A DNA stretch of 64,000 bases. Origin: Haliangium sp963772315 (GTDB taxonomy: Bacteria > Myxococcota_A > Polyangia > Haliangiales > Haliangiaceae). Where the stretch lies: positions 1-64,000 of the forward strand of contig CAVYWJ010000004.1 of the NCBI GenBank assembly GCA_963772315.1. The letters run 5' to 3'. Of the stretch, positions 1-11,185 are shown in pieces. Every line of letters begins with the position of its first letter. Position 1 is the first letter of the stretch. A model generated the notes under the pieces. The model was not told the origin of the DNA and searched no databases. It worked only from the letters and a program-made list of their open reading frames with translations. The translations under genes and the position numbers were made by a program.

Positions 1-249
1 CGATGGGCGGCTGAAAGCGCGGATAAGCGGTGAAGAGCGCGCTTCAGGCCCAAATATCTTCACCGGCTGCACTGCCGAGAAGTTGCCCGTGGAGAGGCCG
101 CTGGCGTAGCTCTCGATGGCCGAAGCGAAGGCCCGGGTCTAGCCACCCGAGCCTTCTGGCGATTGTGCCGAAGAGTGATTGCGCGAATGCAGGTATGCGC
201 GACTTCGGTGCCGTTGTCCAGAAAATGACGGGCTTGTTCGGCAACGAGA

Positions 250-607
250 ATGATTGCCGAAGAGACGTGGAGACTGTTTTCTTGCCCGTGGTGTAGTCAG
301 CAGGTGCGGCTGTGCGCGGGGTGCGACCGAGGCCAGCGCTACTGCAGCAGCGAATGCGCCAGTGCGCGGCGGAAGGAAGCCCAGCGCGCGTTCTGGCAGC
401 GTACCAGCAGACGCGCCGGGGGACGGAGCTACACGCCAACCGCATGCAGCGCTACCGGGACCGGCAGCGCTCCGGTGATTGCAAGTTTCTGGCGAAAATA
501 GTGACTCAACAGTCGGCGACACAAGCGCTGGGTCAGGCGATGAAGGTGGTGTCGATGACGGCCATGGTGGTCTGTCTCGAATGGGCCGAGGAGGACCTAC
601 GCGATGA
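250..607 (+). pseudogene. small zinc-ribbon protein of the IS21 element, frameshifted
   Basis: The ATG at 250 opens a frame with paired cysteine motifs (CPWC, then CAGC and CSSEC within CDRGQRYCSSEC), which suggests a treble-clef or zinc-ribbon fold. Near base 401 the reading must move by one base to continue into a basic stretch (YQQTRRGTELHANRMQRYRD), which is the expected continuation of this IS-associated family. This looks like a one-base loss. A second shift may be needed for the frame to end at the TGA at 605-607, which overlaps the next start. Small Cys-rich proteins of this kind accompany IS21-like elements in other GC-rich genomes (recalled, not checked). The role is unknown. Confidence 0.5.
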
Positions 608-953
608 TGCGAGCCTGGCAATGCAAGCCGCGCGTGACGCAGCACGAAGCGAAGCTGTTGGTGACCTCGCCGGAGCAGGGCGATTTGCTCGAGGCGCGGC
701 TGGAACCGCGCCCCAGCCACCCGCGTGCGCTGTTGACGATGCTGGAGGGGCTGAGCCTGTGGAGCGGGCACCCGCTGTGCGTTGCACTGCATGTGGACGA
801 GCGCTCCCTCCCCGGGCCCGGCTCGATGCTCTTCGGCGACGAGCTGTGGCCCGGCGAGAGCATGCTGGTGCGGTTCGAGGTCGTGCCCCGCGGCCGCCGA
901 CGTGGACATCTGTCCGGGGTGGGTGACTTCCGCGCCCTGCGCAAGGAGGCGCC

Positions 954-957
<4 letters not shown>
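604..957 (+). CDS. IS21-associated small protein of unknown function
   Basis: A 117-aa frame (or 116 aa from the second ATG at 607), preceded by a GAGGAGG sequence. Its stop overlaps the istA start by 4 bp (ATGA), which suggests translational coupling to the transposase. The recognisable core is LLEARLEPRPSHPRALLTML followed by EGLSLWSGHPLCVAL. A similar small protein sits directly upstream of istA in some IS21-like elements (recalled). I see no catalytic motif. It is probably an accessory protein of the element. Confidence 0.6.
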
Positions 958-3207
<2,250 letters not shown>

Positions 3208-3329
3208 CTTCAACGCGTGCATGTTCCTTCTCACGCACTGGGCACCGGCGACACCGGCCGCCCATCGTCGGCGCCGCGTCATCAGCGCAGCGCTCACACC
3301 AGCTCACCCAGCAACAAACGACCCAACCC

Positions 3330-3545
3330 ATGAAATCCTCCGACGTCTCCGTCCCGATCCCCTCATGCTGGACACCAGAGGAAGCCATGTCATTCCTTGT
3401 TTTCCTCGACCAGCTGACCTCTGCCATCTGGAGCGCCTACGGCGACACGATCGCGCCCCACCTCTCCCGCGCTCAGTACCTGGCGCGCCTTGCCGTCCCC
3501 GCGATCATCCACGACGACTCCGATATAGTCCAACCGGCTGAATAA
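3330..3545 (+). CDS. 71-aa IS21-associated hypothetical protein
   Basis: A short frame between istB and the right inverted repeat. The core WTPEEAMSFLVFLDQLTSAI then WSAYGDTIAPHL resembles short helical proteins found downstream of transposase ATPases in other elements (recalled). No signal peptide or catalytic motif is visible. The 3208-3329 gap before it and 3546-3769 after it hold no other credible frame. Confidence 0.5.
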   Translation: MKSSDVSVPIPSCWTPEEAMSFLVFLDQLTSAIWSAYGDTIAPHLSRAQYLARLAVPAIIHDDSDIVQPAE

Positions 3546-3805
3546 GCAAACCGACACCATCACCCGTCTGAGCCACCGCCGTCTTTGTCTCCCTCGAGGC
3601 CGCTGGATCCGCCCAGTGGCCTCGTTCCATTTCGGCCTCCTCGCCCGCGCTGCTGCACGGCCTACCCGGGCTCCATCTCATCGCCGCCTCGCCTCGCCAC
3701 GGGCCACGCCTCATGACGCAAAGAGCGATGGCGCCGCATCCCCCTCAGCCCAGGCTGCCCCGTAGCCGACTTCACCGTTTTTCCGCGCTTTCTCATGCCC
3801 GGCAA

Positions 3806-4153
3806 CACCCCTCGCGTTATCGCCACGAGAAGGAGATCCACATTCGATATGCGCGCTGGGACCTGCGCACGCTCACGATGGTCGATCCCCGCACCGGCGC
3901 CGAGCTCTGCCGCCTGTTCCCGCTCGACAAGCATCGCAACGCCGACGGCCGCCGCCGCACCCTCGCGGCCCCACCCGCCGAGCATCGTCCACCAGGCACC
4001 CCGCCGCCGTCGGACATGGCGCCGCTGCTGCGCCAGCAGGTGGCCGATTACTACGCTGGCGGCCTGCCGCCCCCGTACCTGCCCAGGCACACCTCGTCGC
4101 ACGATCTCGACGAGCTCGCCCACGACGATCCATCGCATCCCGAAAGCGAGTGA
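3806..4153 (+). pseudogene. Transposase C-terminal remnant (copy A)
   Basis: The frame is almost identical to the last 115 residues of the full transposase in copies B and C. It starts at SRYRHEKEIHIRYARWDL and ends with PSHPESE. It carries the Mu-type C-terminal region but none of the catalytic core. The open frame runs back to 3713, but the first 30 or so codons are unrelated flank. It stops 3 bp before the ATPase gene, as in the intact copies. Confidence 0.85.
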
Positions 4154-4156
4154 CCC

Positions 4157-5008
4157 ATGGACAAAACCAAATCTCTCTACGGTCTGAAGTGCAATCCCTT
4201 TTCTCCCGAGGTACCCACGGACGCCTTGCTCGCCTCGCCGCCCGTCCTCGAGTTCTGCTGGCGGATCGTGAACGTCATGCTCCGCGAGGGCGGATTCGCC
4301 ATGCTCTCGGGCGATCCGGGCCTCGGCAAGAGCACCGTGCTGCGCATCGCCGCCGCCCAGCTCGCCGACGTCCCCGACGTCACCGTCGGCGTCATCACCC
4401 ATCCGCAGAGCAATCTCGGTGATTTCTATCGCGAGATGGGTGACGTCTTCGGTGTTCAGCTTCGCCCCAGCAATCGCTGGGGCGGCTGCCGTGCCTTGCG
4501 CGAGCGCTGGCAGGCCCACATCGACAGCACGCTCACGCGACCGGTCCTGTTCATCGACGAGGCCCAGGAGATGCAGCCCGCGGTGCTCAACGAGCTGCGC
4601 CTCCTCGCCAGCACCCGCTTCGACTCTCACACCATCCTCTCCGTCCTGCTCGCCGGCGACGCCCGCCTGCTCCACAAGCTCCAGCGCGAGGAGCTGCTCC
4701 CCCTCGCCAGCCGGATCCGCGTCCGCCTGCACCTCGGCCCCGCCTCCAGCGAGGAGCTCGCGCGCTGCCTGCTGCACCGGATGAAGGCCGCCGGCAACCC
4801 CCAGCTCATGACGCCGCAGCTCGTCTCCACCCTGTGCGACCACGCCCTCGGCAACTACCGCACCCTGCTCCACATGGCATCCGAGCTCCTCGCCGCCGCC
4901 GCCCAGCGCGAGGCCCCTCGCATCGACGAGAAGCTCTACCTCGAGGTGTTCGCCAACCCCGACCACCGCAAGCCCACGAGGCCCTCACCTGCGAGGGCAA
5001 GACGATGA
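4157..5008 (+). CDS. ExeA/TniB-like AAA ATPase, transposon copy A
   Basis: A 283-aa AAA ATPase. Walker A is SGDPGLGKSTV (about residues 54-64); Walker B is PVLFIDEAQEM (about 132-142); a sensor-1-like VLLAGDARL follows. The architecture matches ExeA/TniB/TnsC-type target-selection ATPases that work with a DDE transposase. It starts 3 bp after the transposase stop, and its own stop overlaps the next ATG (ATGA at 5005-5008). About 90% of residues match copies B and C by eye. Its transposase partner here is truncated, so any activity would need a transposase from another copy. Confidence 0.85.
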   Translation: MDKTKSLYGLKCNPFSPEVPTDALLASPPVLEFCWRIVNVMLREGGFAMLSGDPGLGKSTVLRIAAAQLADVPDVTVGVITHPQSNLGDFYREMGDVFGVQLRPSNRWGGCRALRERWQAHIDSTLTRPVLFIDEAQEMQPAVLNELRLLASTRFDSHTILSVLLAGDARLLHKLQREELLPLASRIRVRLHLGPASSEELARCLLHRMKAAGNPQLMTPQLVSTLCDHALGNYRTLLHMASELLAAAAQREAPRIDEKLYLEVFANPDHRKPTRPSPARARR

Positions 5009-5970
5009 CCCAGCTCCCTACCTGTCGTCCCTGCCAGATCGAGTCCTCCGCCAGCGGCCCGGGCTGGCTCGTCGAGTCCCTCTGGCTTGACCAGGCGGTC
5101 GGCGTCCTCGGCGGCGAGCCCAAGTGCTGCAAGTCCTTCCTCGCCCTCGAACTCGCCGTCTCCGTCGCCTCCGGCGCGCCTTGCTTGCGCCAGTTCCGGC
5201 CGCACGTCACCGGGCCAGTGCTCCTCTTCGCCGCCGAGGACGCGCTCCCTGTGGTCCGCCAGCGCCTCTCCGGCATCGCCGCGGCTGCTGACGTCTCCTT
5301 CGATACGCTCGACATCCACGTCATCACCGTCCCCGTGCTCCGCTTAGACCGTCCGTCCGACTGTGACCGCTTGCGCCACACCGTCGAGGCGCTGCGGCCC
5401 AGGCTCCTCGTCCTCGATCCCTTCGTCCGTCTCCATCGCATCGACGAGAACGACGCCGCCGAGGTCGCCCCGCTCCTCGACTTCCTCCGCCAGCTCCAGC
5501 GCAGCCTGGGCACCGCCGTCATCCTCGTCCACCATGCCCGCAAATCTGCCGCGGCCCGCCCCGGGCAGGCCCTCCGCGGCTCATCGGAGCTTCACGCCTG
5601 GGGGGATAGCAACCTCTATCTTCGCCGCTCCAAGGACAGCCTGTCCCTCGCCGTCGAGCACCGCGCCGCTTCCTCCATCTCCGCGCTCCCCCTCCAGCTT
5701 CACCAGCACGGCCCCGCGCTCGCCTTGCGCGTCGCCCCCTCCGCCGACTCTTCTCTCCCGGCTCCCTCTCCTACTTCGGACAGTCCGTCTCCAGAACAAC
5801 GCATCGAGCAGATCCTCCGCGCCGCCGACGGGCCCCTGACCCGTCGCCAGCTCCGCGACGCCTGCCGCATCCGCGCCTCCACCTGCGGCCAGGCGCTCGC
5901 CCAGCTCCTCTCTCTCGGCCGCGTCCTCCAGACCGACGCTGGCCTTCTCCTCCCACCTTCCGGGGCTTGA
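5005..5970 (+). CDS. RepA/RecA-like ATPase with C-terminal winged-helix-like region, copy A
   Basis: A 321-aa protein. The P-loop is LGGEPKCCKSFLAL (about residues 32-45), with Lys-Ser preceded by two Cys, as in RepA-type hexameric ATPases (AAA_25 family). Walker B is RLLVLDPFVRL. A third motif, VILVHHARKS, follows, then RGSSELHAWGDSNLYLRR, which is typical of the RepA/RegA fold. The last 60 residues (EQRIEQILRAADGPLTRRQL onward) look like a winged helix. In Tn7/Tn5053-like systems the third gene is usually TniQ or a resolvase, so a RepA-like third protein is unusual. It may handle target or replication-fork recognition, but this is inference only. Confidence 0.75.
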   Translation: MTQLPTCRPCQIESSASGPGWLVESLWLDQAVGVLGGEPKCCKSFLALELAVSVASGAPCLRQFRPHVTGPVLLFAAEDALPVVRQRLSGIAAAADVSFDTLDIHVITVPVLRLDRPSDCDRLRHTVEALRPRLLVLDPFVRLHRIDENDAAEVAPLLDFLRQLQRSLGTAVILVHHARKSAAARPGQALRGSSELHAWGDSNLYLRRSKDSLSLAVEHRAASSISALPLQLHQHGPALALRVAPSADSSLPAPSPTSDSPSPEQRIEQILRAADGPLTRRQLRDACRIRASTCGQALAQLLSLGRVLQTDAGLLLPPSGA

Positions 5971-6088
5971 GCCGGCGCCCGCGCTGCTTCCGTCCGCTCA
6001 TCGCGGGCGTCGATGCCGTGCCACCTCTCCGCTGCTCGCCTATCCCGCTCCCCCGCACCGGCCATGCCGCCGGCCTCTCCCGCCCGTT

Positions 6089-6240
6089 CGCAGGCGCGTG
6101 GATTCCGGTTCCCGTTCCCGCTCCCTCTACAGATCGCGGGAACCGAGAACCGGAACCGCTCCCGGCCCCCCTCTGCACCCGGTTCCCGTTCCCGCGCTCT
6201 CTACGGATCACGGGAACCGGGAACGGGAACTGCCTCGGAC
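6089..6240 (+). repeat. Subterminal paired hairpins of copy A
   Basis: Two units about 76 bp apart, downstream of the RepA-like gene. Each has a GGTTCCCGTTCCCG arm, a short spacer containing CTCTACAGAT or CTCTACGGAT, and a complementary CGGGAACC arm. The same paired units occur in copies B and C, with variable numbers of the 6-bp GTTCCC word. They could be transposase-binding sites, a terminator or a structured RNA. Around them, 5971-6333 contains no gene. Confidence 0.75.
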
Positions 6241-6426
6241 TCACTCGCCCCGCACCCCGCACCCTCCCACGGCTGTCCGATTCCCATCGATTTTCGTGAT
6301 CACGACCCCATCAAAGAGCGCGCTCTTGCTCAGCGGCGCGGTCCAGGGGCGCCGGAGGCGCCGAGCAGAGCGAGCATGCCCTGGACGGCGCTGCTCCGCC
6401 GTGGCACGGGGCTCGCGGGCCAGGCG

Positions 6427-6849
6427 TCAGGTAGCCGAGGGCGGATCGAGGCGGTCGGCGAGGGACAGGAGGTGGCGCGTGTGCTCGTCGAGACCCGTGG
6501 TGCGGCGGGCAAGCGCGACGGCCTGGCGGTAGTGGCTGGCGGCCTGGGCCTTGTCGCCACGCGCCTCGTAGACGTGGCCGAGGCGCTCGAGGCCGTCGAT
6601 GTCGTCGGGGAAGCGACGCATGAGGTCGCGAGCAGCGACTTCGGCCTCATCGAGGCGCCCGGCGTGGATGAGATCGACAACGGCGTTGGACCACTGATCG
6701 AGATCATCCTCGTCGAGAGGCGCACGAGAGGTCGAGGGCACGCGAGCGGACTGGCGCGAGGGCGCGGGCTGCAGCTTGGGCAGGCAGCAGAGCTTGTACT
6801 TCTTGCCGCTGCCACAGGGGCAGGGGGCGTTTCTGGAAGGCATGGGCAT
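6427..6849 (-). CDS. SEC-C metal-binding/TPR small protein (copy B)
   Basis: A 140-aa protein from the ATG at 6849; the frame is open a further 14 codons. Near the N-terminus is a SEC-C zinc motif, CPCGSGKKYKLCC, as at the end of SecA and in many small accessory proteins. After a linker, residues from about 55 form TPR-like helices (YEARGDKAQAASHYRQAVAL). It is divergent from the zinc-ribbon gene, 72 bp away. An identical protein is encoded in copy C. It may be passenger cargo or a regulatory partner of the element; no function is established by the sequence. Confidence 0.75.
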   Translation of the reverse strand: MPMPSRNAPCPCGSGKKYKLCCLPKLQPAPSRQSARVPSTSRAPLDEDDLDQWSNAVVDLIHAGRLDEAEVAARDLMRRFPDDIDGLERLGHVYEARGDKAQAASHYRQAVALARRTTGLDEHTRHLLSLADRLDPPSAT

Positions 6850-6921
6850 GAGAAACCGGTTCCTCCGGGCGGGTGACGGCGAGGCGGTCAATCAGGCAAG
6901 GTAGCGTGACCAGGAGGGATC

Positions 6922-7518
6922 ATGCAAGCCCATCAATTTCACGAGCTGTTGAGGACGCTCGACAGCATGCAGGCAGCGCAGACGCAGGCGGAGGGCTGCG
7001 TGGAATGCGCCAGCAAGCTGGACCGGGCCAACTATCGGCGCAAGGTGCGCGGCGTCGGACGCGGAGACGAAGCCGCCTACGCGCTGCGCGATAGCTTCTG
7101 CTGCCGCAAGGAAGGGTGCCGCACGCGAGCGACCCCGCCGTCGGTGCGTTTTCTGGGACGGCGGGTCTACGCGGCCGTGGTCGTGGTGTTGCAGACGGCG
7201 CTGCAGCACGGGGTGACGGAGAAGCGGTCGGCGCTGCTCGAGGAGAAGGCCGGCGTGAGCGCGCGGACGCTGCAGCGGTGGCGGACGTGGTGGTTGACCG
7301 AGTTCGTGCGGGGTGCGTTCTGGCGCGGTGCCCAGGGTCAATTCGTGTCACCGGTGGATCCCGGACGATTGCCGGCGGCGCTGCTGGAGCGCTTCCCGGG
7401 CAGTGAAGAGATGCGGCTGGTGAAGCTCCTGTGTTTCCTGGCCGGGATGGCGCCATCGATATCGCGGCAGAGCACGGAAATCGATGGCTTATCGAGTTAC
7501 GCAGGAGATGGCGATTGA
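6922..7518 (+). CDS. Transposon zinc-ribbon/HTH accessory protein (copy B)
   Basis: A 198-aa protein with AGGAGG just upstream of its ATG. Cysteine pairs CVEC (about 24-27) and CCRKEGC (about 57-63) suggest a zinc ribbon. The region after ATPPSVRFLGRRVYAAVVVV is followed by a helix-turn-helix-like segment (EKAGVSARTLQRWRTWW). Proteins of this type lie directly upstream of this transposase type in other delta-proteobacteria (recalled), so it is probably a true component of the element. Its last 20 codons are read through an inverted repeat that resembles the element end (7452-7488), so the C-terminus may be a fusion. Confidence 0.7.
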   Translation: MQAHQFHELLRTLDSMQAAQTQAEGCVECASKLDRANYRRKVRGVGRGDEAAYALRDSFCCRKEGCRTRATPPSVRFLGRRVYAAVVVVLQTALQHGVTEKRSALLEEKAGVSARTLQRWRTWWLTEFVRGAFWRGAQGQFVSPVDPGRLPAALLERFPGSEEMRLVKLLCFLAGMAPSISRQSTEIDGLSSYAGDGD

Positions 7519-7592
7519 TCCCCTGAGACCGTCGCGATAGGTCGACTGGACGCGGCCCACAGCAACCAACCGGGTCGCGTTCAGGAGGACAG

Positions 7593-9084
7593 ATGGTCAA
7601 GAACGACGGGCGCGGGCCCGCGCGGTGGGGACAGTTTCGCCATGCGGTGATAGGCCCGGCTGCTGGCCGCGCCACCCGCGCATGGCGAGCTGCACGCCGC
7701 GCTGGAGCTCATGGCGCAAGAAGAATGGGAACATCCGGTGACGGGCGAGCCGGTGCGCTTCGCCGTGTCCACGCTCGAGCGCTGGTACTACACCGCGCTC
7801 CATGCGGCGCGCGACCCGGTGGGCGCGCTGGGCAAGGAGGTGCGCGCGGACGCCGGCCGGCACCAAAGCGTGGACGAGGCGCTGGCGCACGTGATCGCCG
7901 CGCAGCACGAAAACCACAAGTCGTGGACCTACCAGCTGCACTACGACAACCTGGTCGCGCTGACCCGGGAGATGCGGGAGCTGGAGGTGCCGTCGTATGC
8001 GTCGGTGCGACGCTACATGCGAGCGCATGGTCTGCTCCGCCAGCCGCGCGCGCAGGACGGCGACCGGCCCCGAGCCGGCAAGGGCAACAAGGAAGTGCGC
8101 AGCTACGAGCGAGAACACGTGAATTCGCTCTGGCACACGGATTTCCACCAGTGCTCACGCGCGCTGTGCGGGCCCGACGGCACCTGGCGGAAGCCGCAGC
8201 TCCTGGCCGTGATGGATGACTGCTCGCGCCTGAACTGCCACGGCCAGTTCTACTGGGACGAGACGGCCGAGACGCTGGCCCATGGCCTCGGACAGGCGTT
8301 CCAGAAGCGCAACCTGCCAGGCGAGCTCATGAGCGACGGCGGCGCCGCCATGAAGGCGGCCGAGTTCCGCGAGGGCCTGGCCGACCTCGGCGTCCGTCAC
8401 TGCATGACGCTGCCCTACAGTCCGCATCAGAATGGCAAACAGGAGTCGTTCTGGAATCGGGTGGAGGACCGCTTCCTGCCCATGCTCGAGGGCTGTCGCG
8501 ACCTGACCCTGGAGCAGCTCGATACCGCCTTTCAAGCCTGGGTCGAGCTCGACTACAACCGCGGGTGGCACTCCGAGCTCGGCACCTCGCCGCTCGCGCG
8601 CTATCTCGAGGGGCACGACGTCGGGCGCCCCTGTCCCGACAGCGACGACTTGCGCCGCGCCTTCCGCATGCGCACCGGGCGCCAGCAGCGACAAAGTGAC
8701 GGCACGATCAGCGTCGAGGGCCGTCGCTTCGAGCTCCCCTCGCGCTATCGCCACGAAAAGGAGATCCACATTCGATATGCGCGCTGGGACCTGCGCACGC
8801 TCACGATGGTCGATCCCCGCACCGGCGCCGAGCTCTGCCGCCTGTTCCCGCTCGACAAGCATCGCAACGCCGACGGCCGCCGCCGCACCCTCGCGGCCTC
8901 GCCCGCCGAGCATCGTCCACCAGGCACCCCGCCGCCCTCGGGCATGGCGCCGCTGCTGCGCCAGCAGGTGGCTGATTACTACGCCGGCGGCCTGCCGCCT
9001 CCGTACCTGCCCAGACACACCTCGTCGATGCACGACCTCGACGAGCTCGCACACGACGACACGTCGCATCCCGAAAGCGAGTGA
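7593..9084 (+). pseudogene. DDE transposase of copy B, +1 frameshift
   Basis: Copy C has an intact 496-aa frame. Here the same start (ATG 7593, MVKNDGRGPARWGQF) is followed by one extra C in the run at 7655-7657 (CCC against CC in copy C), so translation leaves the frame after about 21 codons. From 7711 the frame is open and continues to 9084. The DDE core is present: Asp in LWHTDFHQCS, Asp in GELMSDGGAAMK and Glu in SPHQNGKQESFW, plus a Mu-type C-terminus. It is either a true inactivation, with the protein restarted at Met 7711, or a homopolymer sequencing error. Confidence 0.8.
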
Positions 9085-9087
9085 CCC

Positions 9088-9939
9088 ATGGATAAAATCA
9101 AATCTCTCTACAGCGTCAAGTGGAATCCCTTCTCCCCCGGCGCCCCCACGGACGCCTTGCTCGCCCCGCCGCCCGTCACCGAGTTCTGCTGGCGGATCGT
9201 CAACGTCATGCTCCGCGAGGGCGGATTTGCCATGCTCTCGGGCGATCCGGGCCTCGGCAAGAGCACCGTGTTGCGCATCGCCGCCGCCCAGCTCGCCGAT
9301 GTCCCCGACGTCACCGTCGGCGCCATCACCCATCCGCAGAGCAATCTCGGTGATTTCTATCGCGAGATGGGTGACGTCTTCGGCGTCCAGCTCCGCCCCA
9401 GCAATCGCTGGGGTGGCTGCCGCGCCCTGCGCGAGCGCTGGCAGGCCCACATCGACAGCACGCTCATGCGCCCGGTCCTGCTCATCGACGAAGCCCAGGA
9501 GATGCAGCCCGCCGTGCTCAACGAGCTGCGCCTCCTCACCAGCACCTGCTTCGACTCTCGCATCATCCTCACCGTCGTGCTCGCCGGTGACGACCGCCTG
9601 CTCCACAAGCTCCAGCGCGAGGAGCTGCTCCCCCTCGCCAGCCGTATCCGCGTCCGCATGCACCTCGGGCCCGCCTCCAGCGAGGAGCTCGCGCGCTGCC
9701 TGCTGCACCGGATGAAGGCCGCCGGCAACGCGCAGCTCATGACCCCACAGCTCGTCTCCACCCTGTGCGAGCACGCGCTCGGCAACTACCGCACCCTGCT
9801 CCACATGGCCTCTGAGCTCCTCGCCGCCGCGGCTCAGCGCGAGGCCCCTCGCATCGACGAGAAGCTCTACCTCGAGGTGTTCACCAGCCCCGACACCCGC
9901 AAGCCCACCAGGCACGCGCCTGCGAGAACCAGACAATGA
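9088..9939 (+). CDS. ExeA/TniB-like AAA ATPase, copy B
   Basis: A 283-aa protein nearly identical to the copy C protein and slightly divergent from copy A. Walker A is SGDPGLGKSTV; Walker B is PVLLIDEAQEM. It starts 3 bp after the transposase stop and overlaps the next gene by 4 bp. The family role is ATP-dependent target-site selection and transposase activation, as for TnsC/TniB. Confidence 0.87.
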   Translation: MDKIKSLYSVKWNPFSPGAPTDALLAPPPVTEFCWRIVNVMLREGGFAMLSGDPGLGKSTVLRIAAAQLADVPDVTVGAITHPQSNLGDFYREMGDVFGVQLRPSNRWGGCRALRERWQAHIDSTLMRPVLLIDEAQEMQPAVLNELRLLTSTCFDSRIILTVVLAGDDRLLHKLQREELLPLASRIRVRMHLGPASSEELARCLLHRMKAAGNAQLMTPQLVSTLCEHALGNYRTLLHMASELLAAAAQREAPRIDEKLYLEVFTSPDTRKPTRHAPARTRQ

Positions 9940-10904
9940 CGCAACTCCCCACCTGCCGTCCCTGCCAAATCGAGTCCTCCGCCAACGGCCCAGGCTGGCT
10001 CGTCGAGTCCCTCTGGCTCGACCAGGCGGTCGGCGTCCTCGGCGGCGAGCCCAAGTGCTGCAAGTCCTTCCTCGCCCTCGATCTCGCCGTCTCCGTCGCC
10101 TCCGGCGCGCCTTGCCTGGGCCAGTTTCCGCCGCGCGTCACCGGACCCGTGCTCCTCTTCGCGGCCGAGGACGCGCTCCCCGTGGTCCGCCAGCGCCTCT
10201 CCGGCATCGCGGCGGCTGCCGGCGTCTCGTTCGATACCCTCGATATCCATGTCATCACCGTTCCGGTGCTTCGCCTCGACCGCACGTCCGACTGTGACCG
10301 CCTGCGCCGCACCGTCGATGCCCTGCGCCCCAGGCTCCTCGTGCTCGATCCCTTCGTCCGCCTCCATCGCATCGACGAGAACGCCGCCGCCGAGGTCGCC
10401 CCGCTCCTCGACTTCCTCCGCCAGCTCCAGCGCGGCCTGGGCACCGCTGTCGTTCTCGTCCACCATGCCCGCAAATCCACAGCCGCACGCCCCGGACAGG
10501 CACTTCGCGGCTCCTCCGAGCTCCACGCATGGGGGGACAGTAACCTCTATCTCCGCCGCTCCAAGGACAGCCTGTCCCTCTCCGTCGAGCATCGCGCCGC
10601 CTCGTCCATCTCCGCGCTTCCTCTCCAGCTTCACCAGCACGGCCCCACGCTCGCCTTGCGCGTCGCCCCCTCGGCCGACTCTTCACTGGCGGCGCCCTCT
10701 CCGACTTTGGACAGGACGTCCCCGGAACAACGCATCGAGCAGATCCTTCGCGTCGCCGACCGGCCCATGACACGCCGCCAGCTCCGCGATGCCTGCCACA
10801 TCCGCGCCTCCACCTTCAGCCAGGCGCTCGCCCAGCTCCTCTCTCTCGGCCGCGTCCTCCAGACCGACGGCGGCTTTCTCCTCGCACATCCTCCCCAGGC
10901 TTGA
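9936..10904 (+). CDS. RepA/RecA-like ATPase with C-terminal winged-helix-like region, copy B
   Basis: A 322-aa full-length copy. The P-loop is GGEPKCCKSFLALDL, Walker B is RLLVLDPFVRL and motif 3 is VVLVHHARKST, then a probable winged-helix region over the last 60 residues. It is coupled to the upstream ATPase by ATGA. Compared with copy C, which has lost about 200 codons of the ATPase core, this is the reference version. The function in transposition is not known; a RepA-like hexameric ATPase as the third gene is the distinctive trait of this element. Confidence 0.78.
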   Translation: MTQLPTCRPCQIESSANGPGWLVESLWLDQAVGVLGGEPKCCKSFLALDLAVSVASGAPCLGQFPPRVTGPVLLFAAEDALPVVRQRLSGIAAAAGVSFDTLDIHVITVPVLRLDRTSDCDRLRRTVDALRPRLLVLDPFVRLHRIDENAAAEVAPLLDFLRQLQRGLGTAVVLVHHARKSTAARPGQALRGSSELHAWGDSNLYLRRSKDSLSLSVEHRAASSISALPLQLHQHGPTLALRVAPSADSSLAAPSPTLDRTSPEQRIEQILRVADRPMTRRQLRDACHIRASTFSQALAQLLSLGRVLQTDGGFLLAHPPQA

Positions 10905-11040
10905 GCCTGCGCCGGTGCCGCTTCCTTCCCGCTCATCGCGGGAGCCGATGCCGGACCACCGCTCTGCTGCTCGCCACCGCGCTCGCCCCTCGCCGGCTCT
11001 GCCGCCGGCTTCTCCCACCCGCTCGCGGACGCGCGGATGC

Positions 11041-11185
11041 CCGTTCCCGTTCCCGTTCCCGCTCTCTCTACAGATCGTGGGAACCGGAACCGGAACCACC
11101 TCCCTGCGGCGGCGCGGCACCCGTTCCCGTTCCCGCTCTCTCTACAGATCGCGGGCACCGGGAACCGGAACCGCCGCTTCCACTC
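11041..11185 (+). repeat. Subterminal paired hairpins of copy B
   Basis: Two hairpin units 74 bp apart with the loop word CTCTCTCTACAGAT. The left arm is a run of CCGTTC/GTTCCC words (three in the first unit, two in the second) and the right arm is GGGAACC/GGAACCGG. Then comes the terminal zone with CCCATCGATTT and the end word GCTCTTGCTCAG. The whole 10905-11266 interval has no gene. Confidence 0.75.

Larger units (their letters stand above)
3806..6333 (+). mobile_element. Transposon copy A (5'-truncated)
   Basis: This is the first of three related copies. Homology to copy B begins at about 3806, inside the transposase gene, and ends at 6333 with the shared terminal word GCTCTTGCTCAG. It keeps the last 115 codons of the transposase, a complete AAA ATPase gene, a complete RepA-like gene and the right subterminal hairpins. 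Everything left of 3806 is missing; the IS21 element ends only about 10 bases away, so IS insertion and deletion probably caused the loss. Its right end abuts the left part of copy B exactly at 6333/6334. Confidence 0.8.

Noticed and set aside
3713..3805. N-terminal part of the transposase remnant in copy A
   Set aside because: These codons do not match copies B or C. They come from the IS21 right end and flank, so the remnant is taken to begin at 3806.
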